A stretch of DNA of 61,731 bases, from the NCBI GenBank assembly GCA_024689525.1, contig JAILDI010000018.1:1-61731 (forward strand), in the 5' to 3' direction. Each line of letters opens with the position of its first letter. Positions within the stretch are counted from its first letter, which is position 1. The DNA is from Bacteroidales bacterium (GTDB lineage Bacteria; Bacteroidota; Bacteroidia; Bacteroidales; UBA932). The position numbers and the translations under genes were made by a program. A model generated the notes under the pieces. That model was not told where the DNA came from and searched no databases. It saw only the letters and a program-made list of their open reading frames with translations. Of this stretch, positions 30,567 to 39,381 are shown piece by piece.

Positions 30567-31683
30567 GCCGATACGCGCCATAGTAAGTGGCGGAGGCACG
30601 GGAGGACACATCTTCCCGGCGATATCCATAGCCAACAAGCTGAAGGAAGTGCAGCCGGAAACGGAGATTCTCTTCGTGGGCGCCGAGGGCAAGATGGAGA
30701 TGGAAAAGGTTCCCGCAGCCGGATACAAGATTGTGGGCCTGCCCATCGTTGGGATGCAGAGGCAGCTCAACCTGCACAACATCATCAACGACATCCAGGT
30801 GCCGTTCAAGGTGCTCAAGAGCATAAGTATGGCGCGCAGGATCCTGAAGGAGTTCAAGCCGGACGTGGTGATCGGCGTGGGCGGCTATGCCAGCGCTCCC
30901 CTGCTCTGGGCCGCGACGGGAATGAAGATTCCCGCCCTCATCCAGGAGCAGAACGGCTTTGCAGGCGTCACCAACAAACTGCTTGGAAAGCGCGTGCAGT
31001 CCATCTGCGTGGCTTATGAAGGGATGGAACGTTTCTTCCCGGCCGACAGGATTGTGCTTTCCGGCAACCCCATCCGCAAGGAAGTGTCCCTGCCCCCCAC
31101 TCCGGAAATGAAGGAGGAGGCGGTGAAGCACTTCGGCCTGGACCCTGCCCGCAAGCATCTTTTCATAGTAGGCGGCAGCCTTGGAAGCGGCACGCTTAAC
31201 AAGTCGATGAGGAAATGGATCGAGGACGGCTGCCCCGGAGGCGGCGACATCGACGTAATCTGGCAGTGCGGCAAGTACTACAAGGCCGGCGTGGATGCAT
31301 TTATGGAGGAAAAGAAGCCGGAAGGCATCGGCCATTATGACTTCATCTCCAGAATGGACCTGGCCTATGCGGCGGCCGATGTGGTCATTTCCCGCAGCGG
31401 CGCCAGCAGCGTTTCCGAACTCTGCGCGATGGGCAAGCCCGTCGTGTTCGTGCCCTCCCCCAACGTGGCCGAGGACCATCAGACCCATAACGCTATGGCC
31501 CTGGTGCGGAAGGACGCGGCGATGATAGTGAAGGATGCCGATGCCGTGGAGAAGCTTCTCCCCACCGCCATCGGCCTGCTGCACGATGACGCGAAGCGCG
31601 AGACTCTTGGCAAGAATGCCCTGGGGATGGCCCTCCGCGATGCAGCACAGACAATTTGCGACGAAGTATACAGGATATTATGA
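30553..31683 (+). CDS. murG: MurG N-acetylglucosaminyltransferase
   Basis: 376 residues; converts lipid I to lipid II at the inner face of the membrane. N-terminal GGGTGGHIFPAISIANKL binds the lipid-linked acceptor side; QEQNGFAGVTNKLL and SRSGASSVSELCAMGKP are donor-site signatures. Its stop overlaps the murC ATG. Confidence 0.96.
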   Translation: MKNYKPIRAIVSGGGTGGHIFPAISIANKLKEVQPETEILFVGAEGKMEMEKVPAAGYKIVGLPIVGMQRQLNLHNIINDIQVPFKVLKSISMARRILKEFKPDVVIGVGGYASAPLLWAATGMKIPALIQEQNGFAGVTNKLLGKRVQSICVAYEGMERFFPADRIVLSGNPIRKEVSLPPTPEMKEEAVKHFGLDPARKHLFIVGGSLGSGTLNKSMRKWIEDGCPGGGDIDVIWQCGKYYKAGVDAFMEEKKPEGIGHYDFISRMDLAYAAADVVISRSGASSVSELCAMGKPVVFVPSPNVAEDHQTHNAMALVRKDAAMIVKDADAVEKLLPTAIGLLHDDAKRETLGKNALGMALRDAAQTICDEVYRIL

Positions 31684-33026
31684 AGCACGTTTATTTCATA
31701 GGCATTGGCGGAATCGGAATGAGCGCCATTGCGCGTTACTTCAAATTCAGGGGATTTGATGTGGCCGGTTACGACCGCACCCCGTCGGACCTCACCGCCC
31801 AACTGGAGGCGGAGGGCATCGCCGTTCACTATGAGGACAGGCCCGACCTTATCCCTGCCGATGTGGCCGAAACTTTGGTGGTTTACACCCCCGCCATTCC
31901 GGCCGAACTGGGCGAGATGCAACGTGCGTTCAGTGGCGGCTACAAGGTGGTGAAACGCTCCAGGATGCTGGGTGAAATCGCCCGCGGACAGCGCTGCCTG
32001 GCCGTTTCCGGCACTCACGGAAAGACCACCACTTCCACCCTGCTTGCACATATCCTCACCGAAAGCGGAAATGGCTGCTCGGCCTTCCTGGGCGGCATTT
32101 CCCGCAATTACGGCACAAACCTCCTTATGAGCAAGGGCGACACTGTTGTGGCAGAGGCCGATGAGTTCGACCGTTCCTTCCTGCAACTGTTCCCGGAGAT
32201 TGCCGTGATAACCGCCGTGGACGCCGACCATCTGGACATTTACGGCGACTATGCCCACGTGGTGGAGGCCTTCAAGGCCTTTGCCTCGCAGGTGAGCGGG
32301 ACGCTTATCTGCAAAAAAGGCGTTCCCGTGGGAGCTGCGGACACGAAAGCTAAGGTATATACCTATCATTATACGGATACCGGGGCCGATTTCCATCCGG
32401 AAGGCGCCCATCCCGGGCCGGACGGATGCTTCATCTACGATCTGGTGCACCCCTGGGGTGTATTGAAGGGCATCCGCGTTGGCACACCCGGCTGGGTGAA
32501 CGCGGAGAACAGCGTGGCAGCTGCGGCGATGGCCCTGTGCTACGGCATCGACCCGGAAAAGATAAAGGCTGCCATAGGCACTTTCGGCGGAGTTAAGAGG
32601 CGTTTGGAGATGCACGTCAACAAGCCCGGAATGGCCTATGTGGACGATTATGCGCATCATCCGGCGGAGCTGGCATCGGCAATCAGCTCGCTGCGCGACA
32701 TCTTCCCCGGAAGGAAGATCACCGCGATTTTCCAGCCGCACCTGTACACCCGTACGCGGGATTTCGCGCCCGAGTTCGCACAGTCGCTGAGCCTGGTGGA
32801 CAAGCTTATACTGCTGGACATTTACCCTGCGCGCGAGGAGCCCATTCCCGGGGTTACGTCGGATATCATCTTCAACGACGTCACCGCTCCGGAGAAGGTG
32901 CTGCTGCGCAAGGAGGAACTTATGGATTACCTTAAGGATGAGCCCGTGGACGTCCTTGTGACGTTCGGGGCCGGAAATATCGACAGGTTCATACCGCTCA
33001 TAACCGAAATGCTGGAGAAGAGATGA
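31680..33026 (+). CDS. murC: UDP-MurNAc:L-alanine ligase MurC
   Basis: 448 residues; first amino acid addition of the stem peptide. FIGIGGIGMSAIARY at the N-terminus, ATP-binding VSGTHGKTTTSTLL, AEADEFDRSFLQL, and DDYAHHPAELASA. ATG at 31680 is used because it overlaps the murG stop (ATGA) and starts the family N-terminus directly. Its stop overlaps ftsQ. Confidence 0.96.
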   Translation: MKHVYFIGIGGIGMSAIARYFKFRGFDVAGYDRTPSDLTAQLEAEGIAVHYEDRPDLIPADVAETLVVYTPAIPAELGEMQRAFSGGYKVVKRSRMLGEIARGQRCLAVSGTHGKTTTSTLLAHILTESGNGCSAFLGGISRNYGTNLLMSKGDTVVAEADEFDRSFLQLFPEIAVITAVDADHLDIYGDYAHVVEAFKAFASQVSGTLICKKGVPVGAADTKAKVYTYHYTDTGADFHPEGAHPGPDGCFIYDLVHPWGVLKGIRVGTPGWVNAENSVAAAAMALCYGIDPEKIKAAIGTFGGVKRRLEMHVNKPGMAYVDDYAHHPAELASAISSLRDIFPGRKITAIFQPHLYTRTRDFAPEFAQSLSLVDKLILLDIYPAREEPIPGVTSDIIFNDVTAPEKVLLRKEELMDYLKDEPVDVLVTFGAGNIDRFIPLITEMLEKR

Positions 33027-33793
33027 AACGCCGCGTCGTGGACATAATCTGCGCATCCGCCGTGGTGCTTGCGTCGGTGGCCATATGGCTGCTTGCTTCG
33101 GGTTCCTCTGCCCGCAGCAGGCATCTTATCACCTGCAAGGGCCTGGAGACCGTGATTCTGGACAGTATGGAGCGCAAATTCGTGAGTCCCGGCGACGTGG
33201 AGCATTTCCTGGAGGACTACGGTCCCTGGCGCGGGCAGCGGCTGGAGGAAGTCGACCTTGAGAAGATGGAGGAAATCCTGGACAACAAGGGCGCCATCCT
33301 CAAGAGCAATGCCTGGACGGGCGACGACGGCATCCTGCACGTGGAAATCAGCCAGAGGGCTCCGGTCGTCCGCTTCCAGATAGGGGCCGATGGCTGGTAC
33401 GCCGATGCCTCCGGCTTCCTGTTCCCGCTTCAGGAGAGGTTCCCGGTGAGGGTTCCGGTGGTCGATGGCTCCGTTCCGCTAACGCTCACGAAGGGCTTCA
33501 AGGGATTCCCCCAGAGCGCCGCGGAGCAGGAATGGCTGCTGCGGATGACGGCCCTCGTCTCGCAGATGAACGGATTCTGGAGTACGCGCATAAGCCAGAT
33601 CCACGTCATGGACGACGGCGAGCTGATTATGATACCCCGGCAGGGCGACGAACGCTTCCGCTTCGGCTCGCCCACCGCCGTGGCCGAAAAGTTCGGGAAG
33701 ATGAAGATGTACTACGAGTGCGTCGCCCCTTCCCGTGAGACCCCTTACAAGGACGTGGACCTGCGTTTCCACGGACAGATAGTGTGCAGATAA
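33023..33793 (+). CDS. ftsQ: FtsQ/DivIB-like division protein
   Basis: 256 residues: short cytoplasmic end, one membrane helix (VVDIICASAVVLASVAIWLLA, split here by residue ~5-24) and a periplasmic region with a POTRA-like start (LITCKGLETVILDSMERKF) and a beta domain. Sequence is divergent from Escherichia coli FtsQ; the assignment rests on topology, size and the murC-ftsQ-ftsA order. Confidence 0.85.
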   Translation: MKRRVVDIICASAVVLASVAIWLLASGSSARSRHLITCKGLETVILDSMERKFVSPGDVEHFLEDYGPWRGQRLEEVDLEKMEEILDNKGAILKSNAWTGDDGILHVEISQRAPVVRFQIGADGWYADASGFLFPLQERFPVRVPVVDGSVPLTLTKGFKGFPQSAAEQEWLLRMTALVSQMNGFWSTRISQIHVMDDGELIMIPRQGDERFRFGSPTAVAEKFGKMKMYYECVAPSRETPYKDVDLRFHGQIVCR

Positions 33794-33810
33794 CAAATAA
33801 ATACATATAT

Positions 33811-35235
33811 ATGGAAGAACGATACATAGCATCGATTGACCTGGGAACTTACAAGTTCGGGCTTTGCGTTGCCCGCGTCAAAGGGGATGACGTCCAGATC
33901 GTGTACTACAAGGAGACTCCGGCTGACGGAATACGCAACAGCCTTGTGCAGAATCCCCGGAAGGCGTCCGAGCAGGTGAGAAAGGCCGTCGAGGATGCCG
34001 AGGCCGAACTTATGATCAAGATCCTGCAGGTGGTTGTGGGTCTCCCCCGCATCGACGTAAAGCAGGAGATTGCCGAGTGCGAGCTGGACAGGCCCGACTC
34101 CGAGGAATTCATCTCCGAGGAGGAGGTATCGGACCTCAAGGCCCTGGCGCTGGAGACTTATCCGCTGGACAATTTCGACAAGCAGATAATGTACGGCGCT
34201 GTGGCTCAGTCTTTCGCCATCGACAATCAGATCCAGATGGTGGAGGACGATGTGGTCGGCGCTATTTCCAGCAAGATTGCCGGCACGTTCAAGGTGTTCA
34301 TCGGCGACCGCCTCACCACTACGGCGATGGACAAGATCTTCAACACGCTGGGCATTGCGATAGCGAAGAAATACTTCCTTCCTGACGTCGTGGCCAAGGC
34401 CGTGCTCAACGAGGATGAGAAGCAGAACGGCGTTGCCCTGGTCGATATCGGCGCGGGAGTTACCTCCGTGAGCATCTACTCCAGGGGCATTATGCGGAGC
34501 TATGCCGCCATTCCTTTCGGCGGAAGGAACATCACCGGGGATATCCGCAGCGAATGCTCGATTTCCGAAGCCCTGGCTGAGAAGATCAAGATCCGCTTCG
34601 GCGCCTGCATCCCCTCCAAGCTTGGCACGCTCAGCGAGAAAGTGCTTCAGCTGCGCGTCACCGATCCCATCAAGGAAGTCAGCGTGAAGTACATTTCCGA
34701 GATTATCGACGCACGCAGCCGCGAAATTCTGAACGCAGTGCTCTACTACATCCAGGAGAGCGGCCTTCAGAACGACCTCCGCAGCGGTATCGTCCTCACC
34801 GGTGGCGGCGCCTGCCTCACTAATATCGGCAACTTGCTGAAGGATATGTCCGGCTACGAAATCCGTCCGGGATATCCCCTGCACAAGTTCTCCACTTCGG
34901 TGAACAACATCTACGAGCTCAGCTCCACCGCGGCTGTGGGTATGATTCTGGCGGCCAAGGACGACAGGCTGCCGGACTGCGCCACCCGTCCCGAGCCCGT
35001 GGAGGTTGTGGAAGAGAAGCCGGAGATGGAAATCGTGGAAGAGACTGCCACCGCGGATGGGGCCGACAATCTCCTGTTCCAGGACAAGGACCTTGGTCCC
35101 GTGCAGCCCAAGGAGAAGAAACCCAAGGAGAAGAAGATTAAGGTGAAGGCTCCCAAGAACGGACACCGTGAGGCCATCTGGACCAAGATCGGCGATGTTT
35201 TCAGCAATCTGTATAACCAAATGACTGAGGAATAA
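33811..35235 (+). CDS. ftsA: Cell division protein FtsA
   Basis: 474-residue actin-like protein that tethers FtsZ to the membrane. ASIDLGTYKFGLCVA is the phosphate-1 motif, LVDIGAGVTSVSIYSRG phosphate-2 and VLTGGGACLTNIGNL the adenosine motif. A Lys/Glu/Pro-rich linker (~430-455) leads to a C-terminal amphipathic helix (EAIWTKIGDVFSNLYNQM) for membrane binding. Start at 33811 is chosen for fit to the family; a longer in-frame start would overlap ftsQ. It lies 17 nt after ftsQ, one of the few gaps in the cluster. Confidence 0.95.
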   Translation: MEERYIASIDLGTYKFGLCVARVKGDDVQIVYYKETPADGIRNSLVQNPRKASEQVRKAVEDAEAELMIKILQVVVGLPRIDVKQEIAECELDRPDSEEFISEEEVSDLKALALETYPLDNFDKQIMYGAVAQSFAIDNQIQMVEDDVVGAISSKIAGTFKVFIGDRLTTTAMDKIFNTLGIAIAKKYFLPDVVAKAVLNEDEKQNGVALVDIGAGVTSVSIYSRGIMRSYAAIPFGGRNITGDIRSECSISEALAEKIKIRFGACIPSKLGTLSEKVLQLRVTDPIKEVSVKYISEIIDARSREILNAVLYYIQESGLQNDLRSGIVLTGGGACLTNIGNLLKDMSGYEIRPGYPLHKFSTSVNNIYELSSTAAVGMILAAKDDRLPDCATRPEPVEVVEEKPEMEIVEETATADGADNLLFQDKDLGPVQPKEKKPKEKKIKVKAPKNGHREAIWTKIGDVFSNLYNQMTEE

Positions 35236-35237
35236 TT

Positions 35238-36485
35238 ATGGACTACGATATCAAGACAAATCTCACTCCCGTGGACTGGACCTACGGCGGCGACTCCATA
35301 ATCAAGGTTATCGGTGTTGGCGGTGGCGGCTGCAATGCCGTCAACTACATGTACCGCAAGAACATCGAGGGCTGCAGCTTTGTGGTGTGCAACACCGATG
35401 CGATGGCCCTTTCAACAAGCGACGTGCCCGTGAAGATCCAGATGGGCGCGGGCCTGGGCGCAGGTACCGATCCCGTTGCCGGACGCAATGCAGCCCTGGA
35501 AGCCCAGGACGAAATTGCCGCCAAAGTGCTTGACAACGGCACCAAGATGCTCTTTGTCACCGCAGGTCTCGGCGGCGGAACCGGAACAGGCGCTGCTCCT
35601 GTTATTGCAAAGATGGCAAAGGACCGCGGCATCCTCACAGTTGCCGTTGTTACCATCCCCTTCAAGAACGAAGGCAACGAATCCCAGTCCAAGGCCGTCG
35701 ACGGCATCCGCGAGCTGGAAAAGAACGTGGACAGCCTGCTCATCATCAACAATGAGAAACTGTACGACTTCTACGGCGACACCCTTATCCAGGAGGCTTT
35801 CCCCAAGGCCGATGAGGTGCTGGCAACTGCTGTTCGCGGCATTATTGAGGTTATCACAAAGCCCGGCTACATCAACGTGGACTTCCAGGATGTTTGCAAG
35901 ATGATGCGCAACAGCGGAATGGCCCTGATGGGCAACGGTGAAGGCTCCGGCGAGGACCGCCTGGAGATGGCGGTGAAGGGCGCTTTCGAGAGCCCGCTGC
36001 TGAACGATTTCGACCTCAAGACCGCGAAGAACGTTCTCGTGAACATCACCGTGGGCAACAACGACCAGGGTGCCACGATGAGCGATATGCAGAAGGTCGA
36101 TGAGATGATTGCCGAGTATACCGGCAACGCCAACCGCTTCAAGAAAGGCATCGTGTGGGACAACGATCCCGACTTCGGCGACAAGGTGAAGATTACCGCC
36201 ATCGTCACCGGATTCGAGATGGGCAAGATCGGCGAGATCACCGATATGAACCTGGGGAATATCGTCGTCATCGACCATGGATTTGTCTGGGAAACCGGCA
36301 AGCACGGCGAGGAAGTTTCCCTGCCCGAGATCACTCCCATCAAGATTGGATTCAATTCCTCCGACAATGTGCGCCAGATGCACTTCTTCACTGACACCAA
36401 GCCCTGCCTGTGCGTGGAGCCCGGTGAGGACCGCAGCCAGCTGGAGAACGTTCCCGCAATCAGGCGCGCACATAAAGAGCAATAG
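35238..36485 (+). CDS. ftsZ: Cell division GTPase FtsZ
   Basis: 415-residue tubulin homolog forming the Z ring. N-terminal KVIGVGGGGCNAVNYM, GTP signature GGGTGTGAAPVIA, and the T7 loop region NVDFQDVCKMM are intact. After the globular core comes a modest linker and a likely partner-binding peptide VPAIRR just before the end (HKEQ). It is the last gene of the division block; gltX follows after 3 nt, so the synthetase is probably in the same transcript. Confidence 0.97.
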   Translation: MDYDIKTNLTPVDWTYGGDSIIKVIGVGGGGCNAVNYMYRKNIEGCSFVVCNTDAMALSTSDVPVKIQMGAGLGAGTDPVAGRNAALEAQDEIAAKVLDNGTKMLFVTAGLGGGTGTGAAPVIAKMAKDRGILTVAVVTIPFKNEGNESQSKAVDGIRELEKNVDSLLIINNEKLYDFYGDTLIQEAFPKADEVLATAVRGIIEVITKPGYINVDFQDVCKMMRNSGMALMGNGEGSGEDRLEMAVKGAFESPLLNDFDLKTAKNVLVNITVGNNDQGATMSDMQKVDEMIAEYTGNANRFKKGIVWDNDPDFGDKVKITAIVTGFEMGKIGEITDMNLGNIVVIDHGFVWETGKHGEEVSLPEITPIKIGFNSSDNVRQMHFFTDTKPCLCVEPGEDRSQLENVPAIRRAHKEQ

Positions 36486-36488
36486 ACT

Positions 36489-38126
36489 ATGGAAAGAAGG
36501 ACAAGAGTAAGATTTGCGCCCTCCCCCACCGGACCGCTCCATATGGGCGGCGTGCGCACTGCACTGTATAACTACCTGTACGCTAAGCAGAAGAGAGGCG
36601 ATTTCATTATCCGTATTGAAGACACCGACTCCCACCGTTTCGTTCCCGGTGCCGAGGCCTACATCATCGAGGCCCTGCGCTGGTGCGGCATCATTCCCGA
36701 CGAAGGCGTGGATGCCGATGGAAAGGTGGTGGAAGTGGCTTCTGAAAAGCATCCCCACGCCCCCTATCGTCAGAGCCAGAGAAGGCCGATCTACCGCCAG
36801 TATGCCGAGCAGCTGGTTAACGCCGGCTGGGCTTATTATGCGTTCGACAGCGCTGAAGAGCTTGCTGCAAAGCGTTCGGAGGCGGAGGCTTCCGGCCAGA
36901 CCTTTATGTATAATGCCGCGAGCCGCGGTGGCTTGCGCAATTCTCTGACGCTTCCTGCCGATGAGGTGGCGCGTCTGCTTGAGGAAACAACCGACTGGAC
37001 CGTGCGCTTCAAGATGCCGGTCGACCGGGTTGTTAAGATGGACGACCTTATCCGCGGCCACGTGGAGGTGAATACCGACACTCTTGACGACAAGGTGCTG
37101 TGGAAGAGGGCCGATGAACTCCCCACCTACCACCTGGCAAACATTGTGGACGACCATCTGATGGAAATCACCGAGGTCATCCGCGGTGAGGAGTGGCTGC
37201 CTTCACTGCCTCTGCATTATCTTCTGTATGAGGCCTTTGGCTGGACTGATACTATGCCCCGCTTTGCACATCTGTCCCTGCTGCTGAAGCCGGACGGAAA
37301 GGGCAAATTGTCCAAGCGCGACGGCGACCGCCTTGGCTTCCCCGTGTTCCCCCTCCGCTGGGAGAACCCGGAAACCGGCGAAGTGTCCCGCGGCTACCGC
37401 GAGGACGGCTACTTCCCCGAGGCGTTCGTGAATCTCCTTGCCTTCCTGGGCTGGAACCCCGGCGGCGAAAGGGAACTGTATACTTTGGACGAACTGGTGC
37501 CCGTGTTCTCACTGGACCGCGTTATCAAATCCGGCGCCCGCTTCAATCTGGAAAAGGCAAAGTGGTACAACCGCGAATACCTGCGTATGAAGAGTTCTGC
37601 GGAACTGGCATCATTGCTCATTCCGCTTTTGGAGAGCAACGGCTTGAAGATTTCCGCCGATGCAGTTGTGCCTGACTTCATCAATGGCGTCTTCTCTCGC
37701 GAGTATGTGGAGAAGGTCGTGGACCTTGTGAAGGAGCGCGCCGTTTTCGTAGCCGATATGTGGGACATCGCCAAGGCCCTGTTCGTGGCTCCTACCGAGT
37801 ATGTGCAGAAGGACGTGGAGAAGTTCTGGAAAGAGGACCACTACGAATACTGCTTCGAAGTATGCCAGTACGTAACCGGCGCCAACTTCGGCTTCGACGA
37901 CCTGGATCCCTACATGGGCTCGATGGAAACTGAGGCGCTTGAAGTTGCGATGTGCGACTACATCAAGATGCGCGAGTATCCGATGGGCAAAGTGATGAAC
38001 AGCCTGCGCCTGTGCCTCACCGGCGCCGCCAGCGGCCTTGGAATTGCCGCCATCATCTCCCTCATCGGCCGCCGCGAGTTCGCCCGCCGCATGGGCATCG
38101 CCCAAGACCGCCTGGGCAGAATCTAA
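36489..38126 (+). CDS. gltX: Glutamyl-tRNA synthetase
   Basis: 545 residues, class I synthetase charging tRNA-Glu. HIGH-type motif PSPTGPLHMGG at ~10-20, KMSKS-type motif KLSKRDGDRLG, and a helical anticodon-binding C-terminal half. It is longer than the typical ~500 residues because of the Bacteroidota-type insertion around the acceptor-binding domain. Its stop overlaps the stop of truB on the other strand. Confidence 0.96.
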   Translation: MERRTRVRFAPSPTGPLHMGGVRTALYNYLYAKQKRGDFIIRIEDTDSHRFVPGAEAYIIEALRWCGIIPDEGVDADGKVVEVASEKHPHAPYRQSQRRPIYRQYAEQLVNAGWAYYAFDSAEELAAKRSEAEASGQTFMYNAASRGGLRNSLTLPADEVARLLEETTDWTVRFKMPVDRVVKMDDLIRGHVEVNTDTLDDKVLWKRADELPTYHLANIVDDHLMEITEVIRGEEWLPSLPLHYLLYEAFGWTDTMPRFAHLSLLLKPDGKGKLSKRDGDRLGFPVFPLRWENPETGEVSRGYREDGYFPEAFVNLLAFLGWNPGGERELYTLDELVPVFSLDRVIKSGARFNLEKAKWYNREYLRMKSSAELASLLIPLLESNGLKISADAVVPDFINGVFSREYVEKVVDLVKERAVFVADMWDIAKALFVAPTEYVQKDVEKFWKEDHYEYCFEVCQYVTGANFGFDDLDPYMGSMETEALEVAMCDYIKMREYPMGKVMNSLRLCLTGAASGLGIAAIISLIGRREFARRMGIAQDRLGRI

Positions 38127-38953
38127 CGAGAAAGGGAAGAAAGGGCGTCGTCGAGGGAGAGGCAGTCGTCGATGCGGTAGGAACCGGAGCGGGAGCGCTG
38201 AAGGGCACTGAGGTGCGCGCCGGAGGAGAGGGCCTCGCCGAGGTCGCGGGCGAAGGCGCGGATGTAAGTGCCCTTGGAGCAGGCGATGCGGATCGTAGCC
38301 TCCGGAAGCCCGAGGGCCGATGTGTCAGCGACGTTGATTCGGTTCGATGCCGTTCCGGTTGTCATTTCGAGCGGAGCCGGAGGCGGAGTCGAGAAATCTG
38401 TAAATGACAACAACTCAAGCTCCGTGATTTCTATCGTGTTGCGCTGCAGCATCGAGAGCGAGAGCTCGTCGATTTTATCCGTTTCGCCGCGACGGTAGAG
38501 CTTGCGCGCCAGTTCGTAGGCGCGGACGCCGTCGACGGATTTGGCGCTGAATAGCGGAGCCACCTGCTCCTGCACGCCGATAAAGCCCTTTAGCGCTTCT
38601 GCAACAGCCTCTGCCGTAATATGCTCGTACGGGAAGGTGCGGTCTATGTCTTTCTCAAGGTCGTAGGACGGAGTTGTGGCGCCGAAGCGGATGCGGGCCA
38701 CGTACTCCTTGGGGCTGTCCTGGAGCTGCTGGGCACGCTTGCAGGCGTCGCCGATGCACACCAGAAGGACGCCGGTGGCCAGGGGGTCCAGCGTACCGGC
38801 GTGACCCACCTTGAGATTTTTCTTGCCGAAGTGCTTTATAGCCGCGAACTTGAGTTTGCGGATAACATCGGCCGACGTCCAGCGGAACGGCTTGTCCACG
38901 GGGAGGACGATGCCGCCGGGATAATCGGCGATGTCGCGGGTGAAGGGCGTCAT
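38123..38953 (-). CDS. truB: tRNA pseudouridine-55 synthase TruB, with an in-frame palindromic insertion
   Basis: 276 residues; makes pseudouridine 55 in the T loop of tRNAs. Catalytic segment HAGTLDPLATGVL with the nucleophilic Asp, and CSKGTYIRAFARDLG downstream, are intact. Between these, after ITELELLSF, there is an extra Thr/Pro/Ala-rich stretch (TDFSTPPPAPLEMTTG...). The DNA under it is a 54-bp element with perfect 10-bp terminal inverted repeats (38358-38411), a multiple of three so the frame is kept. The start overlaps the rpiB stop (ATGA). Enzyme call is firm; the insertion is described as a separate feature. Confidence 0.94.
   Translation of the reverse strand: MTPFTRDIADYPGGIVLPVDKPFRWTSADVIRKLKFAAIKHFGKKNLKVGHAGTLDPLATGVLLVCIGDACKRAQQLQDSPKEYVARIRFGATTPSYDLEKDIDRTFPYEHITAEAVAEALKGFIGVQEQVAPLFSAKSVDGVRAYELARKLYRRGETDKIDELSLSMLQRNTIEITELELLSFTDFSTPPPAPLEMTTGTASNRINVADTSALGLPEATIRIACSKGTYIRAFARDLGEALSSGAHLSALQRSRSGSYRIDDCLSLDDALSSLSR
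38358..38411. repeat. 54-bp palindromic repeat element inside truB
   Basis: GTTGTCATTT at 38358-38367 and AAATGACAAC at 38402-38411 are perfect inverted repeats. Inside are the half-palindromes CATTTCGAGC and GTCGAGAAATC separated by a GC-rich spacer. A shorter version without the spacer occurs at 43036-43064. The pattern resembles REP-like intergenic palindromes of Bacteroidota, here in coding DNA. Confidence 0.8.
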
Positions 38954-39381
38954 TTGCAGGGAATCTTGTCGATGCGCTTCTGGTGACGGCCGCCCTCGAA
39001 GGGAGTGTCCAGCCAGGTGCGAACGATAAGGGATGCGGTTCGATAAGGAATGAAGCGGGCCGGGAGTACAAGCACATTGGCGTTGTTGTGAGCCTTCACC
39101 AGTGCGCCGATTTCCTTGTTCCAGGCAAGCCCGGCGCGGATTCCGGCGTGCTTGTTAAGCGTAATCGCCATGCCGTTGCCGGTGCCGCAGATTGCAATGC
39201 CAAGATCCACTTTGCCGGATTCCACCGCAGATGCCAGGGCATGGGCATAATCCGGATAGTCCACGCTCGCGAGCGTGTCCGTGCCGAAGTTCTCCACTTC
39301 GATCCCGCGGGACTTGAGCAGGCGGATGATCTTGTTCTTGAAATCCACGCCTGCGTGGTCGTTGCAGATACCTATTATCAT
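38950..39381 (-). CDS. rpiB: Ribose-5-phosphate isomerase B
   Basis: 143 residues; interconverts ribose-5-P and ribulose-5-P in the pentose phosphate pathway. NDHAGVDFK at the N-terminus and the active-site CGTGNGMAIT loop, KAHNNANVLVLPAR and the C-terminal GGRHQKRIDKI are typical of RpiB/LacAB. It overlaps truB downstream and the HPr-kinase-like gene upstream, each by 4 nt (ATGA), so the three are translationally coupled. Confidence 0.95.
   Translation of the reverse strand: MIIGICNDHAGVDFKNKIIRLLKSRGIEVENFGTDTLASVDYPDYAHALASAVESGKVDLGIAICGTGNGMAITLNKHAGIRAGLAWNKEIGALVKAHNNANVLVLPARFIPYRTASLIVRTWLDTPFEGGRHQKRIDKIPCK

Noticed and set aside
33745..35220. 491-codon reading frame opposite ftsA (and similar long ones opposite murD, ftsZ/gltX, ftsK and ileS)
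   Set aside because: All mirror well-conserved genes codon for codon; their peptides have no recognisable fold.
35238..36485. FtsZ with a truncated C-terminus
   Set aside because: Short linker but a plausible partner-binding VPAIRR peptide is present and the stop is followed normally by gltX.
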